A stretch of DNA of 64,000 nucleotides. Source: Ruania alkalisoli (GTDB lineage: Bacteria > Actinomycetota > Actinomycetes > Actinomycetales > Beutenbergiaceae). The notes below the pieces were generated by a model. The model had not been told where the DNA came from, did not search any database, and worked only from the letters and a program-made list of their open reading frames with translations. A program made the position numbers and the translations under genes. Positions within the stretch are counted from its first letter, which is position 1. The number at the start of each line of letters is the position of its first letter. The stretch is from positions 1,521,581 through 1,585,580 of the forward strand of contig NZ_CP063169.1 of NCBI RefSeq assembly GCF_014960965.1. Direction: 5' to 3'. Below, in pieces: positions 7,633 through 17,202 of the stretch.

Positions 7633-8667
7633 ATGAAGCGTGCGATGCGATTCGCGGCGATCGGCGCCGTGGCTGCGCTTGCTCTGACGGCATGTGCGAG
7701 CGAGGAGCCGGCCGATGATGAGACGACCGCCGAGGAGACCGGCGGCGAGGATGCCGGTGACGAGACCGGAGAGGACATGGCCGACCCCGAGGAGCTGGTG
7801 CTCGGCCTGGTGCCGTCCCAGGACATGGATGCGCTGGTGGAGGACGCCGACCAGCTCGGCGCCTTGATCGAAGCCGAGCTCGGCATCCCCGTGACGACCA
7901 CCGTGACCGACAGCTACGCAGGCCTGGTGACCGCGATGCAGACCGGTCAGGCCCACATTGGCATGTTCGGGCCGATCGCCCTGGTTCAGGCTGCCGACCA
8001 GGCCGGTGCCCAGATCGTGCTGCAGTCGGTGCGCTACGGCACGTCGACCTACCACACCCAGTGGTTCACCAACGATCCGGACACCTACTGCCTGGACGAG
8101 GTCGTGGAGGTCGAGCAGGAGGACGGCGCGATCTACACCTTCTGCAACGGCACCGACGAAGCGGAGACCGGCCCGGCCGGCGAGGACGCCCTGGCCCTCA
8201 TCGAGCAGGACACGCAGATCTCGATGGTCGACGAGTCCTCCGCATCCGGCTACTACTACCCGGCGACCCAGCTCGAGCGGGTCGCGGGCCTGGACCCGCT
8301 GGCGCTCAACACGCTGTTCGCGGGCGGTCACCCGAACTCGATCATCAACGTGGCCAGCGGTGACTACGCAGTGGGCGTCAGCTTCGATGACGCCCGTGAC
8401 AACGTGGTGGAGGAGAACCCGCAGATCGGTGAAGAGGTGACGGTCTTCGCCTACTCCGACGAGATCCCGAACGACGGTGTCGCCGTTGCCGGTGACCTTT
8501 CCGAGGACCTGCAGCAGCGCATCGCCGATGCGATGGTCGCTGTGATCGAGACCGAGGAAGGGGCTACCGCCTTCGACGAGGTGTACTCGATCGAGGGACT
8601 CGTGGAGGCCGACCTGGACGCTCTCGACGCCGCCCGGCAGGTCGAGGCGAACTTCGCCGGCCTGTGA
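7633..8667 (+). CDS. phnD: Phosphonate/phosphate-type ABC substrate-binding lipoprotein (PhnD-like)
   Basis: 344 aa from ATG 7633. The signal peptide ends in lipobox LTAC (Cys about 17), followed by a very acidic linker to about residue 55. The PhnD fold shows in LVLGLVPSQDMDALVEDADQ, MQTGQAHIGMFGPIALVQAA and FAGGHPNSIINVASGDYAVG. PhnD proteins bind phosphonates, phosphite or other phospho-compounds outside the membrane. An insertion with two Cys (TYCLDEVVEVE ... FCNGT) around residues 155-175 may form a disulfide. First gene of phnD-phnC-phnE-phnE-rpiR. The true ligand is unknown because no C-P lyase or other phosphonate catabolic gene is present. Confidence 0.85.
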   Translation: MKRAMRFAAIGAVAALALTACASEEPADDETTAEETGGEDAGDETGEDMADPEELVLGLVPSQDMDALVEDADQLGALIEAELGIPVTTTVTDSYAGLVTAMQTGQAHIGMFGPIALVQAADQAGAQIVLQSVRYGTSTYHTQWFTNDPDTYCLDEVVEVEQEDGAIYTFCNGTDEAETGPAGEDALALIEQDTQISMVDESSASGYYYPATQLERVAGLDPLALNTLFAGGHPNSIINVASGDYAVGVSFDDARDNVVEENPQIGEEVTVFAYSDEIPNDGVAVAGDLSEDLQQRIADAMVAVIETEEGATAFDEVYSIEGLVEADLDALDAARQVEANFAGL

Positions 8668-8682
8668 CCGCCAGCTAGCTCT

Positions 8683-8720
8683 CGGCGCGGGTGGGGTGTG
8701 CATGCACCCCGCCCGCGCCG
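8683..8720 (+). terminator. Intercistronic hairpin between phnD and phnC
   Basis: CGGCGCGGGTGGGGTG (8683-8698) pairs with 8705-8720, with one G.U. It lies between the binding-protein gene and the ATPase gene. It is probably an attenuator or RNA-stability element keeping the binding protein more abundant than the membrane parts. Confidence 0.6.
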
Positions 8721-8739
8721 ACGCGTGAGAAGGAATCAC

Positions 8740-9522
8740 ATGATTGAGTTCCGCGACGTGTCCGTCACCTACCCGAACGGCACCAAGGCTCTCGACGGCG
8801 TCGACCTCACCATCCCGGACGGGCAGTTCGTCGTGGTGGTCGGACTTTCCGGTGCCGGGAAGTCCACGCTGGTGCGCACCATCAACGGCATCGTGCCGGC
8901 CACCGGTGGTGAGCTGTTGGTGGACGGGGCGCCCGTGGCGGCCGCCAACCGGAGACAGCTGCGTCGGCTGCGCTCCCAGGTCGGGATGATCTTCCAGTCG
9001 TTCAACCTGGTGAACCGGACGACGGTGATGAACAACGTGCTCACCGGCCGGTTGCACTCGGCAGGTTTCCTGCGATCGGTGTTCGGGTGGTTCTCCGCCG
9101 CGGACAAGGAGATCGCCTTCGATGCCCTGGAACGTGTGGGCATCCTGGAGAAGGCCTACGTACGCGCCTCTCAGCTCTCCGGCGGTCAGCAGCAGCGCGT
9201 CGCGATCGCCCGCGGGCTCGCGCAGCAGCCACGGGTGATGCTCGCCGATGAACCTGTCGCCTCGCTCGACCCACCCACTGCAGACGCCGTGATGCGGGAC
9301 CTGCAGCGCATCAACCGCGAGCTCGGTATCACCACCGTGGTGAATCTGCACTTCCTGGACCTGGCCCGTCGCTACGGTGACCGCATCATTGGCATGCGCG
9401 CTGGGAAGGTGGTCTTCGACGGGACTGGCGCTGAAGCCGATGACGCGGTCTTCGAGTCCATCTACGGACGCTCCCTCACCGCCGAGGATGTGGTCGAGAA
9501 GAAGGCGGGGCCGGTGACGTGA
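8740..9522 (+). CDS. phnC: Phosphonate-type ABC transporter ATPase
   Basis: 260 aa from ATG 8740, preceded by AGAAGGA. Walker A is GLSGAGKST near residue 37 (most PhnC proteins have GPSGAGKST). The Q-loop is MIFQSFNLV, the signature LSGGQQQRVAIARGL, and Walker B VMLADEPVASLDP. It energises uptake by the two PhnE permeases. Its stop overlaps the GTG start of the first permease as GTGA. Confidence 0.92.
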   Translation: MIEFRDVSVTYPNGTKALDGVDLTIPDGQFVVVVGLSGAGKSTLVRTINGIVPATGGELLVDGAPVAAANRRQLRRLRSQVGMIFQSFNLVNRTTVMNNVLTGRLHSAGFLRSVFGWFSAADKEIAFDALERVGILEKAYVRASQLSGGQQQRVAIARGLAQQPRVMLADEPVASLDPPTADAVMRDLQRINRELGITTVVNLHFLDLARRYGDRIIGMRAGKVVFDGTGAEADDAVFESIYGRSLTAEDVVEKKAGPVT

Positions 9523-10337
9523 ACGCACCCGTTGCCAGCGACAGGCCGCCGCCCGCGGACCGGCCGGTCAAACCGCCACCGTCGATCGGCACGATCGTCG
9601 GGCTGCTCGTCTTCGCAGCGATCAGCGTCTACGCTGCCATCGGAATCGAGTTCACGCTCCGGCCCCTGTGGGAGGACGTGAACCGCGGCCGGGAGATCAT
9701 CGCCCGGTACTTCGACCCCAACTGGGCCATCCTGACCCGGCCGGCAGTCCGTGAGGGGTTCCTGGAGACCCTCTACATCGCGATCATCGCCACGCTGGTG
9801 GGGTGCCTGATCGCGCTGTTCTGCGCGATGCTTGCCTCCAAGGTCTCAGCACCCAACACGCCGGTGTACCGGATCACCAAGCTCGTACTCTCGGTGCTGC
9901 GGTCATTGCCGGACCTGGCGTGGGGTCTGCTGTTCGTGGCGTTCGTGGTGAACGGACCTCTCGCAGGCGTGCTCGCGCTGATCATGTTCAACATCGGCAT
10001 CGTCGCGAAGCTGACGTCCGAGAGCATCGACGCTGTCGATCGCGGTCCGATCGAGGCAGTCGAAGCGGCCGGTGGTAGCCGGTTCCAGCGTGGCCGGTAC
10101 GCCGTGCTGCCGCAGGTGGCGCCCAACTACCTCTCGTACTGCTTCTATGTCTTCGAGATCAACATCCGCGCCTCGGCCGTGCTCGGAATGGTCGGTGCCG
10201 GCGGTCTCGGTGTGGTGATCAACATCCTGGTATCCCGGCTCCAGCACGAGGACCTGGCGGCCGTGGTCTACGCGCTCGTCGTCGTGGTGTTCATCCTCGA
10301 TCAGGCATCCCGGGCCGTGCGACGGAGGCTGACATGA
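9519..10337 (+). CDS. phnE: Phosphonate-type ABC permease PhnE, first copy
   Basis: 272 aa from GTG 9519. About six membrane segments. The EAA-type coupling loop contains SESIDAVDRGPIEAVEAAGG near residues 165-185, and FEINIRASAVLGMVGAGGLG follows, as in all PhnE proteins. Overlaps phnC by 4 nt and the second permease by 4 nt (ATGA). Confidence 0.9.
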   Translation: MNAPVASDRPPPADRPVKPPPSIGTIVGLLVFAAISVYAAIGIEFTLRPLWEDVNRGREIIARYFDPNWAILTRPAVREGFLETLYIAIIATLVGCLIALFCAMLASKVSAPNTPVYRITKLVLSVLRSLPDLAWGLLFVAFVVNGPLAGVLALIMFNIGIVAKLTSESIDAVDRGPIEAVEAAGGSRFQRGRYAVLPQVAPNYLSYCFYVFEINIRASAVLGMVGAGGLGVVINILVSRLQHEDLAAVVYALVVVVFILDQASRAVRRRLT

Positions 10338-11227
10338 GCGCGCGCGAGACTCCTCCGGCCACGCAGGCATCCCTCGCCCGCCCGCGCCCACCCTCGAAGG
10401 TGCGCAGCACGGTCTGGCTGCTGGTGAGCGCCGCGATCGTGCTTTTCGCGATCTGGCAGGTGAATGCCGACTGGTCCCGGTTCGGCAACATCTTCACCGA
10501 GGCTCCCCGGTATGTCGCCCTCATGGGTCAGGGCGTGATCGAGAACCCGTTCACGATGCCGTGGAGCGAGTACTGGACCAAGAGCCTGGCCCTCATGGTC
10601 GAGTCGCTGCAGATGGCCTGGATCGGCACGCTCATCGGTGCCGTGCTCTCCTTCCCGGTCTCCTTCCTCGCTGCGAGCAACACGGCACCGCGCGTCGTGG
10701 TCATCATCACGCGGCAGGTGCTCAACATCATTCGTGCGGTTCCGGAGATCGTGCTCGCGCTGGTGTTCATGATCCCGGTGTTCGGGCTGGGTCCGCTCGC
10801 GGGTGCGATGGCCCTGGGAGTCGGATCGGTGGGGACACTCGGCAAGCTCTCGAGCGAGGCGATCGAGGGTATCGACCGGGGCCCCTTGGAGGCGCTCGAT
10901 GCGGCTGGTGCGTCGAAGCTGCAGCAACTGCGCTGGGCTGTCGTCCCGCAGGTGCTGCCGGAGATCGTCGCCTTCTGGCTCTACCGGTTCGAGATCAATA
11001 TCCGCGCCGGCGCGATCCTCGGCATCGTCGGTGCCGGAGGTATCGGCTCGATCCTCGACCAGCTCTTCAACGCCCGTGAGTGGGGGCGGATCGGGATCAC
11101 GCTGGTGGTGATCATCGTCGTCACCGTGATCGTGGACCAGATCTCAGCGAAGGTCCGGCAGCGCATCATCGCCGGACCGGGTGCGCCCGCGGCGGCGAAA
11201 CACCTACGTGAGCGGGTCGCGGTGTGA
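10334..11227 (+). CDS. phnE: Phosphonate-type ABC permease PhnE, second copy
   Basis: 297 aa from ATG 10334. Paralogue of the preceding gene, with a longer N-terminus. Diagnostic segments are SSEAIEGIDRGPLEALDAAGA and FEINIRAGAILGIVGAGGIGS. Paired PhnE genes are common in actinobacterial phn-type importers and probably form a heterodimer. The gene abuts the regulator gene with GTG/ATG starts overlapping its TGA. Confidence 0.9.
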   Translation: MSARETPPATQASLARPRPPSKVRSTVWLLVSAAIVLFAIWQVNADWSRFGNIFTEAPRYVALMGQGVIENPFTMPWSEYWTKSLALMVESLQMAWIGTLIGAVLSFPVSFLAASNTAPRVVVIITRQVLNIIRAVPEIVLALVFMIPVFGLGPLAGAMALGVGSVGTLGKLSSEAIEGIDRGPLEALDAAGASKLQQLRWAVVPQVLPEIVAFWLYRFEINIRAGAILGIVGAGGIGSILDQLFNAREWGRIGITLVVIIVVTVIVDQISAKVRQRIIAGPGAPAAAKHLRERVAV

Positions 11228-12096
11228 TGAACGGCAATCCGGAGCCGGGGAGTGTCCCGGCGCTGATCCGCGCTGGCGTCGCAGGCCTGCACCCGAGCGA
11301 ACAGCGCGTGGCCCAGGTGTTCATCGATCGCCCCGAGTGGACGATCGAAGCCTCCGCTCAGGAGGTGGCAGATGCCGCGGACACCTCGCGGGCAACGGTG
11401 GTGCGAACAGCCCAGCACCTGGGATTCTCCGGCTACCCGCAGCTCCGGGTCCTGCTGGCCCGGGACGTCGGCCTGAGCACCCGCGCTGTCAACGAGACAG
11501 AGCCCAAGGACGCTGCCGGCGTGGTGCGGGCAGTGGTGCGGGACGTGGCCCGGGCAGCCGACGACCTCGCTCTGCTGCTGAACGGTGACGATGTTCTTCG
11601 AGGTGTGGAGCTGCTGCTCGCTGCTCAATCGGTGCTCGTGATCGGGAATGGGCTGTCTGCCCCGGTGGCGATGGAAGCCGCGATGCGTCTCAACGCGATC
11701 GGCCGCAGTGCTGATGCGCCGATGGATCATGTCGCACAGGGAGTGCGAGCTCGGCTTCTCGGCCCCCAGGACCTGTGCATCGTGGTCAGCGGGACCGGGA
11801 GCACCCGGCCCACGGTCCAGGCGGCGCGGGCTGCCAGAGATGCCGGGGCGGGGCTGATCGCGTTCACCGCGTTCACGGGCTCACCGTTGACGGAGATCGC
11901 CACGGTGAGCTTCGTCTCGGGGCTGGGTGCTTCCTCGTTCCGCGACGAGATCACCCGGACCACGCGCCTGAGCCAGACGATCATGGTCAATGCTCTGATC
12001 CGGGCGCTCATCCAGGCAGACCCGGAGAGCGCCCGGCTCGCGCAGGCGCGGATGCTGGACGTGATCGGCGAGGTGTTCCTGCAGGACCCGCCCTGA
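11224..12096 (+). CDS. MurR/RpiR-family transcriptional regulator with SIS domain
   Basis: 290 aa from GTG 11224; the next codon is ATG 11227, an equally good start. The N-terminal RpiR helix-turn-helix covers about residues 10-85 (LHPSEQRVAQVFIDRP, then ADTSRATVVRTAQHLGFSGY). The C-terminal SIS sugar-phosphate isomerase fold is at about 120-260, with VIGNGLSAPVAMEAAMRLNAIG and IVVSGTGSTRPTVQAA. It is cotranscribed as the last gene of the phn-like operon. A sugar-phosphate sensor at the end of a phosphonate-type importer is unusual and hints at a phospho-sugar-like ligand. Confidence 0.9.
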   Translation: MMNGNPEPGSVPALIRAGVAGLHPSEQRVAQVFIDRPEWTIEASAQEVADAADTSRATVVRTAQHLGFSGYPQLRVLLARDVGLSTRAVNETEPKDAAGVVRAVVRDVARAADDLALLLNGDDVLRGVELLLAAQSVLVIGNGLSAPVAMEAAMRLNAIGRSADAPMDHVAQGVRARLLGPQDLCIVVSGTGSTRPTVQAARAARDAGAGLIAFTAFTGSPLTEIATVSFVSGLGASSFRDEITRTTRLSQTIMVNALIRALIQADPESARLAQARMLDVIGEVFLQDPP

Positions 12097-12132
12097 CAGG
12101 ACTAGTCCCGCTGCCTCGACCTACAGGACTGG

Positions 12133-12609
12133 TCAGTCGATGCCGAGATCGCGACGGAGCTTGGCGACGTGGCCCTTGGCGCGCACGTTGTACTGAGCCT
12201 CGGTGACGGTTCCGTCTTTGCCGACGACGACGGTCGAACGGATCGCGCCGACATAGGTTCGTCCGTAGTTCTTCTTCTCACCCCACGCCCCGTAGGGATC
12301 GAGTGCGGTGTGCTCGACGTCACTGACCAACGGGAAGGTCAAGGACTCGTCATCGGTGAACTTCTTGAGCTTCTCGACCGGGTCCGGTGAGACGCCCACG
12401 ACGGAATAGCCGGCCGCGGTCAACGACGCGAGCGAGTCGCGGAAATCGCACGCCTGCGTGGTGCAGCCCGGCGTACTGGCGGCGGGGTAGAAGTACACGA
12501 TCACGCCGTTCTCGGCGGATTCTCGTGCCTCGGCGAGAGAGAACGAACTGCCGTCGGCGGTGGGCAAGGTGAAGTCGGGCGCGGCCTGGCCCGGCTCGAG
12601 TCGCGGCAT
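12133..12609 (-). CDS. bcp: Thioredoxin-dependent peroxiredoxin (Bcp/PrxQ)
   Basis: 158 aa from ATG 12609. Reduces hydrogen and organic peroxides in the cytoplasm. The active-site segment STPGCTTQACDFRD carries peroxidatic Cys49 and resolving Cys54, the PrxQ spacing. N-terminal LEPGQAAPDFTLPTADG and later FPLVSDVEHTALDPYGAWGEKKNYGRTY are typical of the subfamily. It is monocistronic and convergent with the phn operon (36 nt apart). Confidence 0.93.
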   Translation of the reverse strand: MPRLEPGQAAPDFTLPTADGSSFSLAEARESAENGVIVYFYPAASTPGCTTQACDFRDSLASLTAAGYSVVGVSPDPVEKLKKFTDDESLTFPLVSDVEHTALDPYGAWGEKKNYGRTYVGAIRSTVVVGKDGTVTEAQYNVRAKGHVAKLRRDLGID

Positions 12610-12719
12610 GGATGACCTCCGTGGTTAGGGTGCGGCTCCACCCTACGTGGCGTGCGTCACTGCCGGTGTTCCCGGTTCGCATCGGCGGTGCGAGCCCTGC
12701 TATTATCGATGACGCGCTC

Positions 12720-12792
12720 GCACCTCTAGCTCAATTGGCAGAGCAAGTGACTCTTAATCACTGGGTTCCGGGTTCGAGTCCCGGGGGGTGTA
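12720..12792 (+). tRNA. tRNA-Lys(CUU)
   Basis: 73 nt. Acceptor GCACCTC pairs with GGGGTGT. D-arm GCTC/GAGC. Anticodon stem AGTGA/TCACT encloses loop CTCTTAA, anticodon CUU. T-arm CCGGG-TTCGAGT-CCCGG, discriminator A. CCA not encoded. Confidence 0.95.
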
Positions 12793-12797
12793 CCCCA

Positions 12798-12830
12798 GAC
12801 GGCCCGTCAGCACCACGCTGGCGGGCCGTC
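12798..12830 (+). terminator. tRNA-Lys terminator hairpin
   Basis: GACGGCCCGTCAGC (12798-12811) pairs with 12817-12830 with one G.U and a 5-nt loop, followed by GTCGTT. It begins 5 nt after the tRNA. Confidence 0.85.
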
Positions 12831-12895
12831 GTCGTTCCCACGAGGCCGTGAGTGCACCCGGTCAGCGTCCGCCGGCCCGCCTTGTGATCGCGTCG

Positions 12896-13888
12896 CTAGG
12901 GACGCCGGACGAGGAGGGCGCCCGGTAGGAGCGAGATGCTCACGGCGGAGACCAGACCGAAGCTGTCTCCGTCGAGCTGGATGTGCTGCGCATCGTCGAA
13001 CCGGGCCGTGAACGTGCGATCGCGCACATACTGCATGGCGCGCAGGTCGGGTGCCGCGCGCAGGACGACGCGTCCACCTTCCGTGCGGTGGAGCATCCCG
13101 CCGATCCCGAGCCGGGCTGCCACGCGGAGCCACTGCCAGAACCCTTTGGGGCGCAGCAGGATGACGTCGAGCAACCCGTCGTCGGGTTCGGCGTCCGGAA
13201 GCAGGAGGATGCCGGCCGGGAGTGTGCCGCAGTTGCCGACGATCACGGTGTGTGCAAGGACTGTGCGCTCGGCGGCGCTGCCCACCTGATAGTGCATCTC
13301 GAACTGTTCGTTGCCGAGCACCGACCGGCTGATCGGCTCCGTGTAGGCAAGCCAGCCGATCCGCTTCTTCAGACTGCTGTTGGTGTCGTTCGCCATCCGC
13401 GCGTCGAGGCCCACGCCGGTCATCACGAGGAACATGTGCGTGCTCACCCGGCCGTCCGGGTGCGTGAGCCGGGCGACGCCGACGTCGATCGCGTGTGCCG
13501 AGCCGGTGAACGCCGCGTGCACAGACGTCTCGATGCTGCCCATGAGGCCGAGGTTGCGGGCCAACAGGTTTCCTGTTCCGGTGGGTACGACTGCGATCGG
13601 TGTCCCGCTCGAGTGCAAGACCTCGGTGACGGAGCGGAGGGTGCCGTCACCGCCGACCACGATCACGACCGTCGGGGCATGTTTCAGCGCGGCGCGCGCG
13701 ACGTCGTGCCCGGGATCGTCGGCGGAAGTCTCGAGCCACACCGAGGGACACCATCGCCCCGCCTGCTCCTCGACGGCGACCGCCGACCGTAACCGTGCCA
13801 CGTCCACCTTCAAGGGATTGACGACCAGCACGGCCCGGCGCTTCTCGCTAGGCAGGTCCTCCTCGGAGTTCTGTCCTGGCACGCGCAC
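12896..13888 (-). CDS. Diacylglycerol kinase catalytic-domain lipid kinase
   Basis: 330 aa from GTG 13888, chosen because GAGGGG lies 4 nt upstream; the frame stays open to 14020 without support. The nucleotide-binding motif VVGGDGTLRSV and the following VVPTGTGNLLARNLG are the family signature. TGVGLDARM and DDGLLDVILLRP complete the DAGK/YegS fold. Likely phosphorylates diacylglycerol or a related lipid in the cytoplasm, linking to phospholipid and cell-wall precursor recycling. Divergent from the aldo/keto reductase. Confidence 0.88.
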   Translation of the reverse strand: MRVPGQNSEEDLPSEKRRAVLVVNPLKVDVARLRSAVAVEEQAGRWCPSVWLETSADDPGHDVARAALKHAPTVVIVVGGDGTLRSVTEVLHSSGTPIAVVPTGTGNLLARNLGLMGSIETSVHAAFTGSAHAIDVGVARLTHPDGRVSTHMFLVMTGVGLDARMANDTNSSLKKRIGWLAYTEPISRSVLGNEQFEMHYQVGSAAERTVLAHTVIVGNCGTLPAGILLLPDAEPDDGLLDVILLRPKGFWQWLRVAARLGIGGMLHRTEGGRVVLRAAPDLRAMQYVRDRTFTARFDDAQHIQLDGDSFGLVSAVSISLLPGALLVRRP

Positions 13889-14172
13889 ACCACCCCTCGG
13901 GGACTCGACCTGTGCCGCTCTGGCGGGCCTGCTCGCCTGGCACGGGACCGACGTTGTCGTGATCATGATCCCATCACGCCCAGGGGAGACCGGGAAGTCG
14001 AACCTCGTCATTACGACCATTGGAGCGTGGGCAGGTCCTGGTGGACCCGTGACCGCCTGCGGTCCTATCGTGAGGATCGGCGCCGGCGGGAGCCGGTCGA
14101 CACCTTTCGGGTCACCGGACGTCGCCGATCGAGTGCGCCCTCACCGCCGAGCACCCCGAGGAGATCCTCCAC
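13889..14172. other. Intergenic region between divergent DGK and aldo/keto reductase genes
   Basis: 284 nt with no convincing gene. Frames open across it are shadows of the flanking genes. It must hold the promoters of both genes. I see no strong palindrome. Confidence 0.5.
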
Positions 14173-15222
<1,050 letters not shown>

Positions 15223-15283
15223 GCGCCTCGACTCAGCGGGCGAGTGGCACCGGCGTCCGGTCGAGGTTTAGTACGGTTTCATC

Positions 15284-16237
15284 GTGACCACCTCACCCGA
15301 CGCCGGTGCACGGCTCGCCCTCGTGACCTGTTCCGCACTGCCCGATCTGCATCCTGAGGATGCCCCGTTGATCGAGGCGCTCGCCGAACGTGAGGTCTCT
15401 GCCGATGTCCTCGTGTGGGACGACCCTGAGGTGGACTGGTCCGTGTACGACCTGGTGGTGCTGCGCTCGGTATGGGACTACACCTCCCAGCGCAAGAAGT
15501 TCCTCTCGTGGGCCGGTTCCGTGCCGCGCCTGGTGAACCCGCCGAACGTGGTGCGCTGGAACATCGACAAGCACTACCTGCAGGCGCTGGAGGACCACGG
15601 GCTGCCCGTCGTCCAGACCACCTGGCTGGAGCCGGAGGCCGGCTATGACAAGCGTGGCCTGCATAACCGGTTCCCGGCGCGTGAGGACTTCGTGATCAAG
15701 CCCGCCGTGGCAGCAGGTTCGGAAGGTGCGGGCCGGTACACGGCCACCGATGCGAACTCCCGCCGGTACGCGATCGAGCACGCGAAGAACCTGATCGAGG
15801 CGGGCCATAGTGTGATGGTGCAGCGGTACATGCCGGAGGTGGACTCACACGGTGAGATTGCGCTGGTGTTCTTCCACGGAACCTTCTCGCACGCGATGCG
15901 CAAGGACGCCATGCTGACCGGCATCGACGACCCGAATGCCTTCCAGGTGGAGGAGATGGAGGCCTACAAGGCCACCCACGCGGAGATCGAGGCGGCGCAG
16001 CGAGCCCTCGCCTTCGCCCGTGCCCGGATCCCTGGCCGGAGCATCTCCAGCCGGCCGCTGCCCTACGCCCGGGTGGACCTCATTCCTTCCGGACGCACCC
16101 CGGTGGTGATGGAGCTCGAACTCATCGATCCCGCCCTGCACTGCTCCCTGGGTCGCGACGCGATGGCCCGCTTCGCCGACTCGCTCGCCGCGGAGATCCG
16201 GATGGGTCCGGACTCGAACAATATTGACCTCGCCTGA
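15284..16237 (+). CDS. ATP-grasp domain ligase
   Basis: 317 aa from GTG 15284. The N-terminal pre-ATP-grasp part includes VYDLVVLRSVWDYTSQRKKFLSWA. NPPNVVRWNIDKHYLQALEDHGLPVVQT marks the start of the ATP-grasp domain. FVIKPAVAAGSEGAGRY is the flexible loop, and VMELELIDPALHCSLG near the C-terminus supplies metal-binding acidic residues. The organisation resembles glutathione-synthetase-like and DcsG-type ligases that join a carboxylate to an amine. No partner gene reveals the substrate. Confidence 0.85.
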   Translation: MTTSPDAGARLALVTCSALPDLHPEDAPLIEALAEREVSADVLVWDDPEVDWSVYDLVVLRSVWDYTSQRKKFLSWAGSVPRLVNPPNVVRWNIDKHYLQALEDHGLPVVQTTWLEPEAGYDKRGLHNRFPAREDFVIKPAVAAGSEGAGRYTATDANSRRYAIEHAKNLIEAGHSVMVQRYMPEVDSHGEIALVFFHGTFSHAMRKDAMLTGIDDPNAFQVEEMEAYKATHAEIEAAQRALAFARARIPGRSISSRPLPYARVDLIPSGRTPVVMELELIDPALHCSLGRDAMARFADSLAAEIRMGPDSNNIDLA

Positions 16238-16254
16238 CCCACGCTCTCGCCTGG

Positions 16255-17181
16255 TCAGGCGCCGGTCTCGTTGTCCACAGCGGCCCCGTCGGTCGAGTCG
16301 GTGCCCCGGCGAGCCCGCCGTACCAGCGCGACGGTCACGGTGATTGCGGCGGCCCATACGACCCAGCTGACGGCGTGGTGCAACCAGTACGCGCCGTCGT
16401 CGAGTTCGGCGGTGGGGATGATGAGGTTTGCGTAGGCGTACACCAGCACCGTGTTCAGGAGCGCATGCCCGAGCACGGCCGGCCACACCGAGTGCGACAG
16501 ATACCGCACTGCACTGAGGACGAACGCGGCGAGGAAGAGGTTCACGGTCGTGGCCAGCACTTCACGGCCCGGGATGGTGCCGTCCGCGAGATAGGTCGCG
16601 GTCAGCGGGAGGTGCCACAGCGACCACACCACCGCTATCGCCGTGCTCGCTCGCCAGAATCCCCACGGTGCCAGAAGCGTGGTGAGGTAGCCGCGCCAGG
16701 CCACCTCCTCGCCGATGGTCATGACCGTGGTGACCACGACGAGCGGGAGGATCAGAGCGGCGGTTGAGGCTGCGCCGTCGGCAATCGTGAGTTCCTCCGC
16801 TCCGACGCCGACCGAGACGGCGATCGTGATCGCCGGCACCAGCACCAGCACCACGATCACCAGCAGGCCGGCCCGCCCGATCGGGGCAAACGGTCGCAAC
16901 GGTGTGATGGCGGACTGACGTAGGAACGACGTGCCACGCCGGGTGATCAGGTGCACCCCGAGCATCACCACCAGCGGGAGCCACTGCAGGATGGGTGTGA
17001 GCGGGCCGAGCAGATCGGTGCTGGCGCCACCGAACCAGATCGGGGCCATCGCTGCTGCGGTCAGGAGCAGCAGGACGATCACGAACCGGATGAACGTGCG
17101 GGCCGCCTCGCTGGGCAGAGGCCCCGCACGGTGCCAAGGAAGAAGGATCGGGTCGCTATTTGTACGCCGTACAGACTCCAT
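16255..17181 (-). CDS. CPBP family intramembrane metalloprotease
   Basis: 308 aa from ATG 17181; the frame stays open upstream but that overlaps the divergent tetR. It has about eight membrane helices. The CPBP/Abi motifs are present: GEEVAWRGYLTTLL (EExxxR), FWRASTAIAVVWSLWHLPL, and VWPAVLGHALLNT with the metal-ligand His. Relatives are CAAX-prenyl-type proteases, often linked to bacteriocin self-immunity. The divergent TetR gene and a palindrome inside this gene's first codons suggest it is the regulated target. Confidence 0.88.
   Translation of the reverse strand: MESVRRTNSDPILLPWHRAGPLPSEAARTFIRFVIVLLLLTAAAMAPIWFGGASTDLLGPLTPILQWLPLVVMLGVHLITRRGTSFLRQSAITPLRPFAPIGRAGLLVIVVLVLVPAITIAVSVGVGAEELTIADGAASTAALILPLVVVTTVMTIGEEVAWRGYLTTLLAPWGFWRASTAIAVVWSLWHLPLTATYLADGTIPGREVLATTVNLFLAAFVLSAVRYLSHSVWPAVLGHALLNTVLVYAYANLIIPTAELDDGAYWLHHAVSWVVWAAAITVTVALVRRARRGTDSTDGAAVDNETGA
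17161..17173. promoter_or_regulatory. Candidate TetR operator
   Basis: TGTACGCCGTACA is a perfect 6-1-6 palindrome lying 30 nt upstream of the tetR start and inside codons 3-7 of the divergent CPBP gene. A bound repressor there could block both genes. Confidence 0.5.
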
Positions 17182-17202
17182 GTGGACGACTATACTTCTT
17201 CG

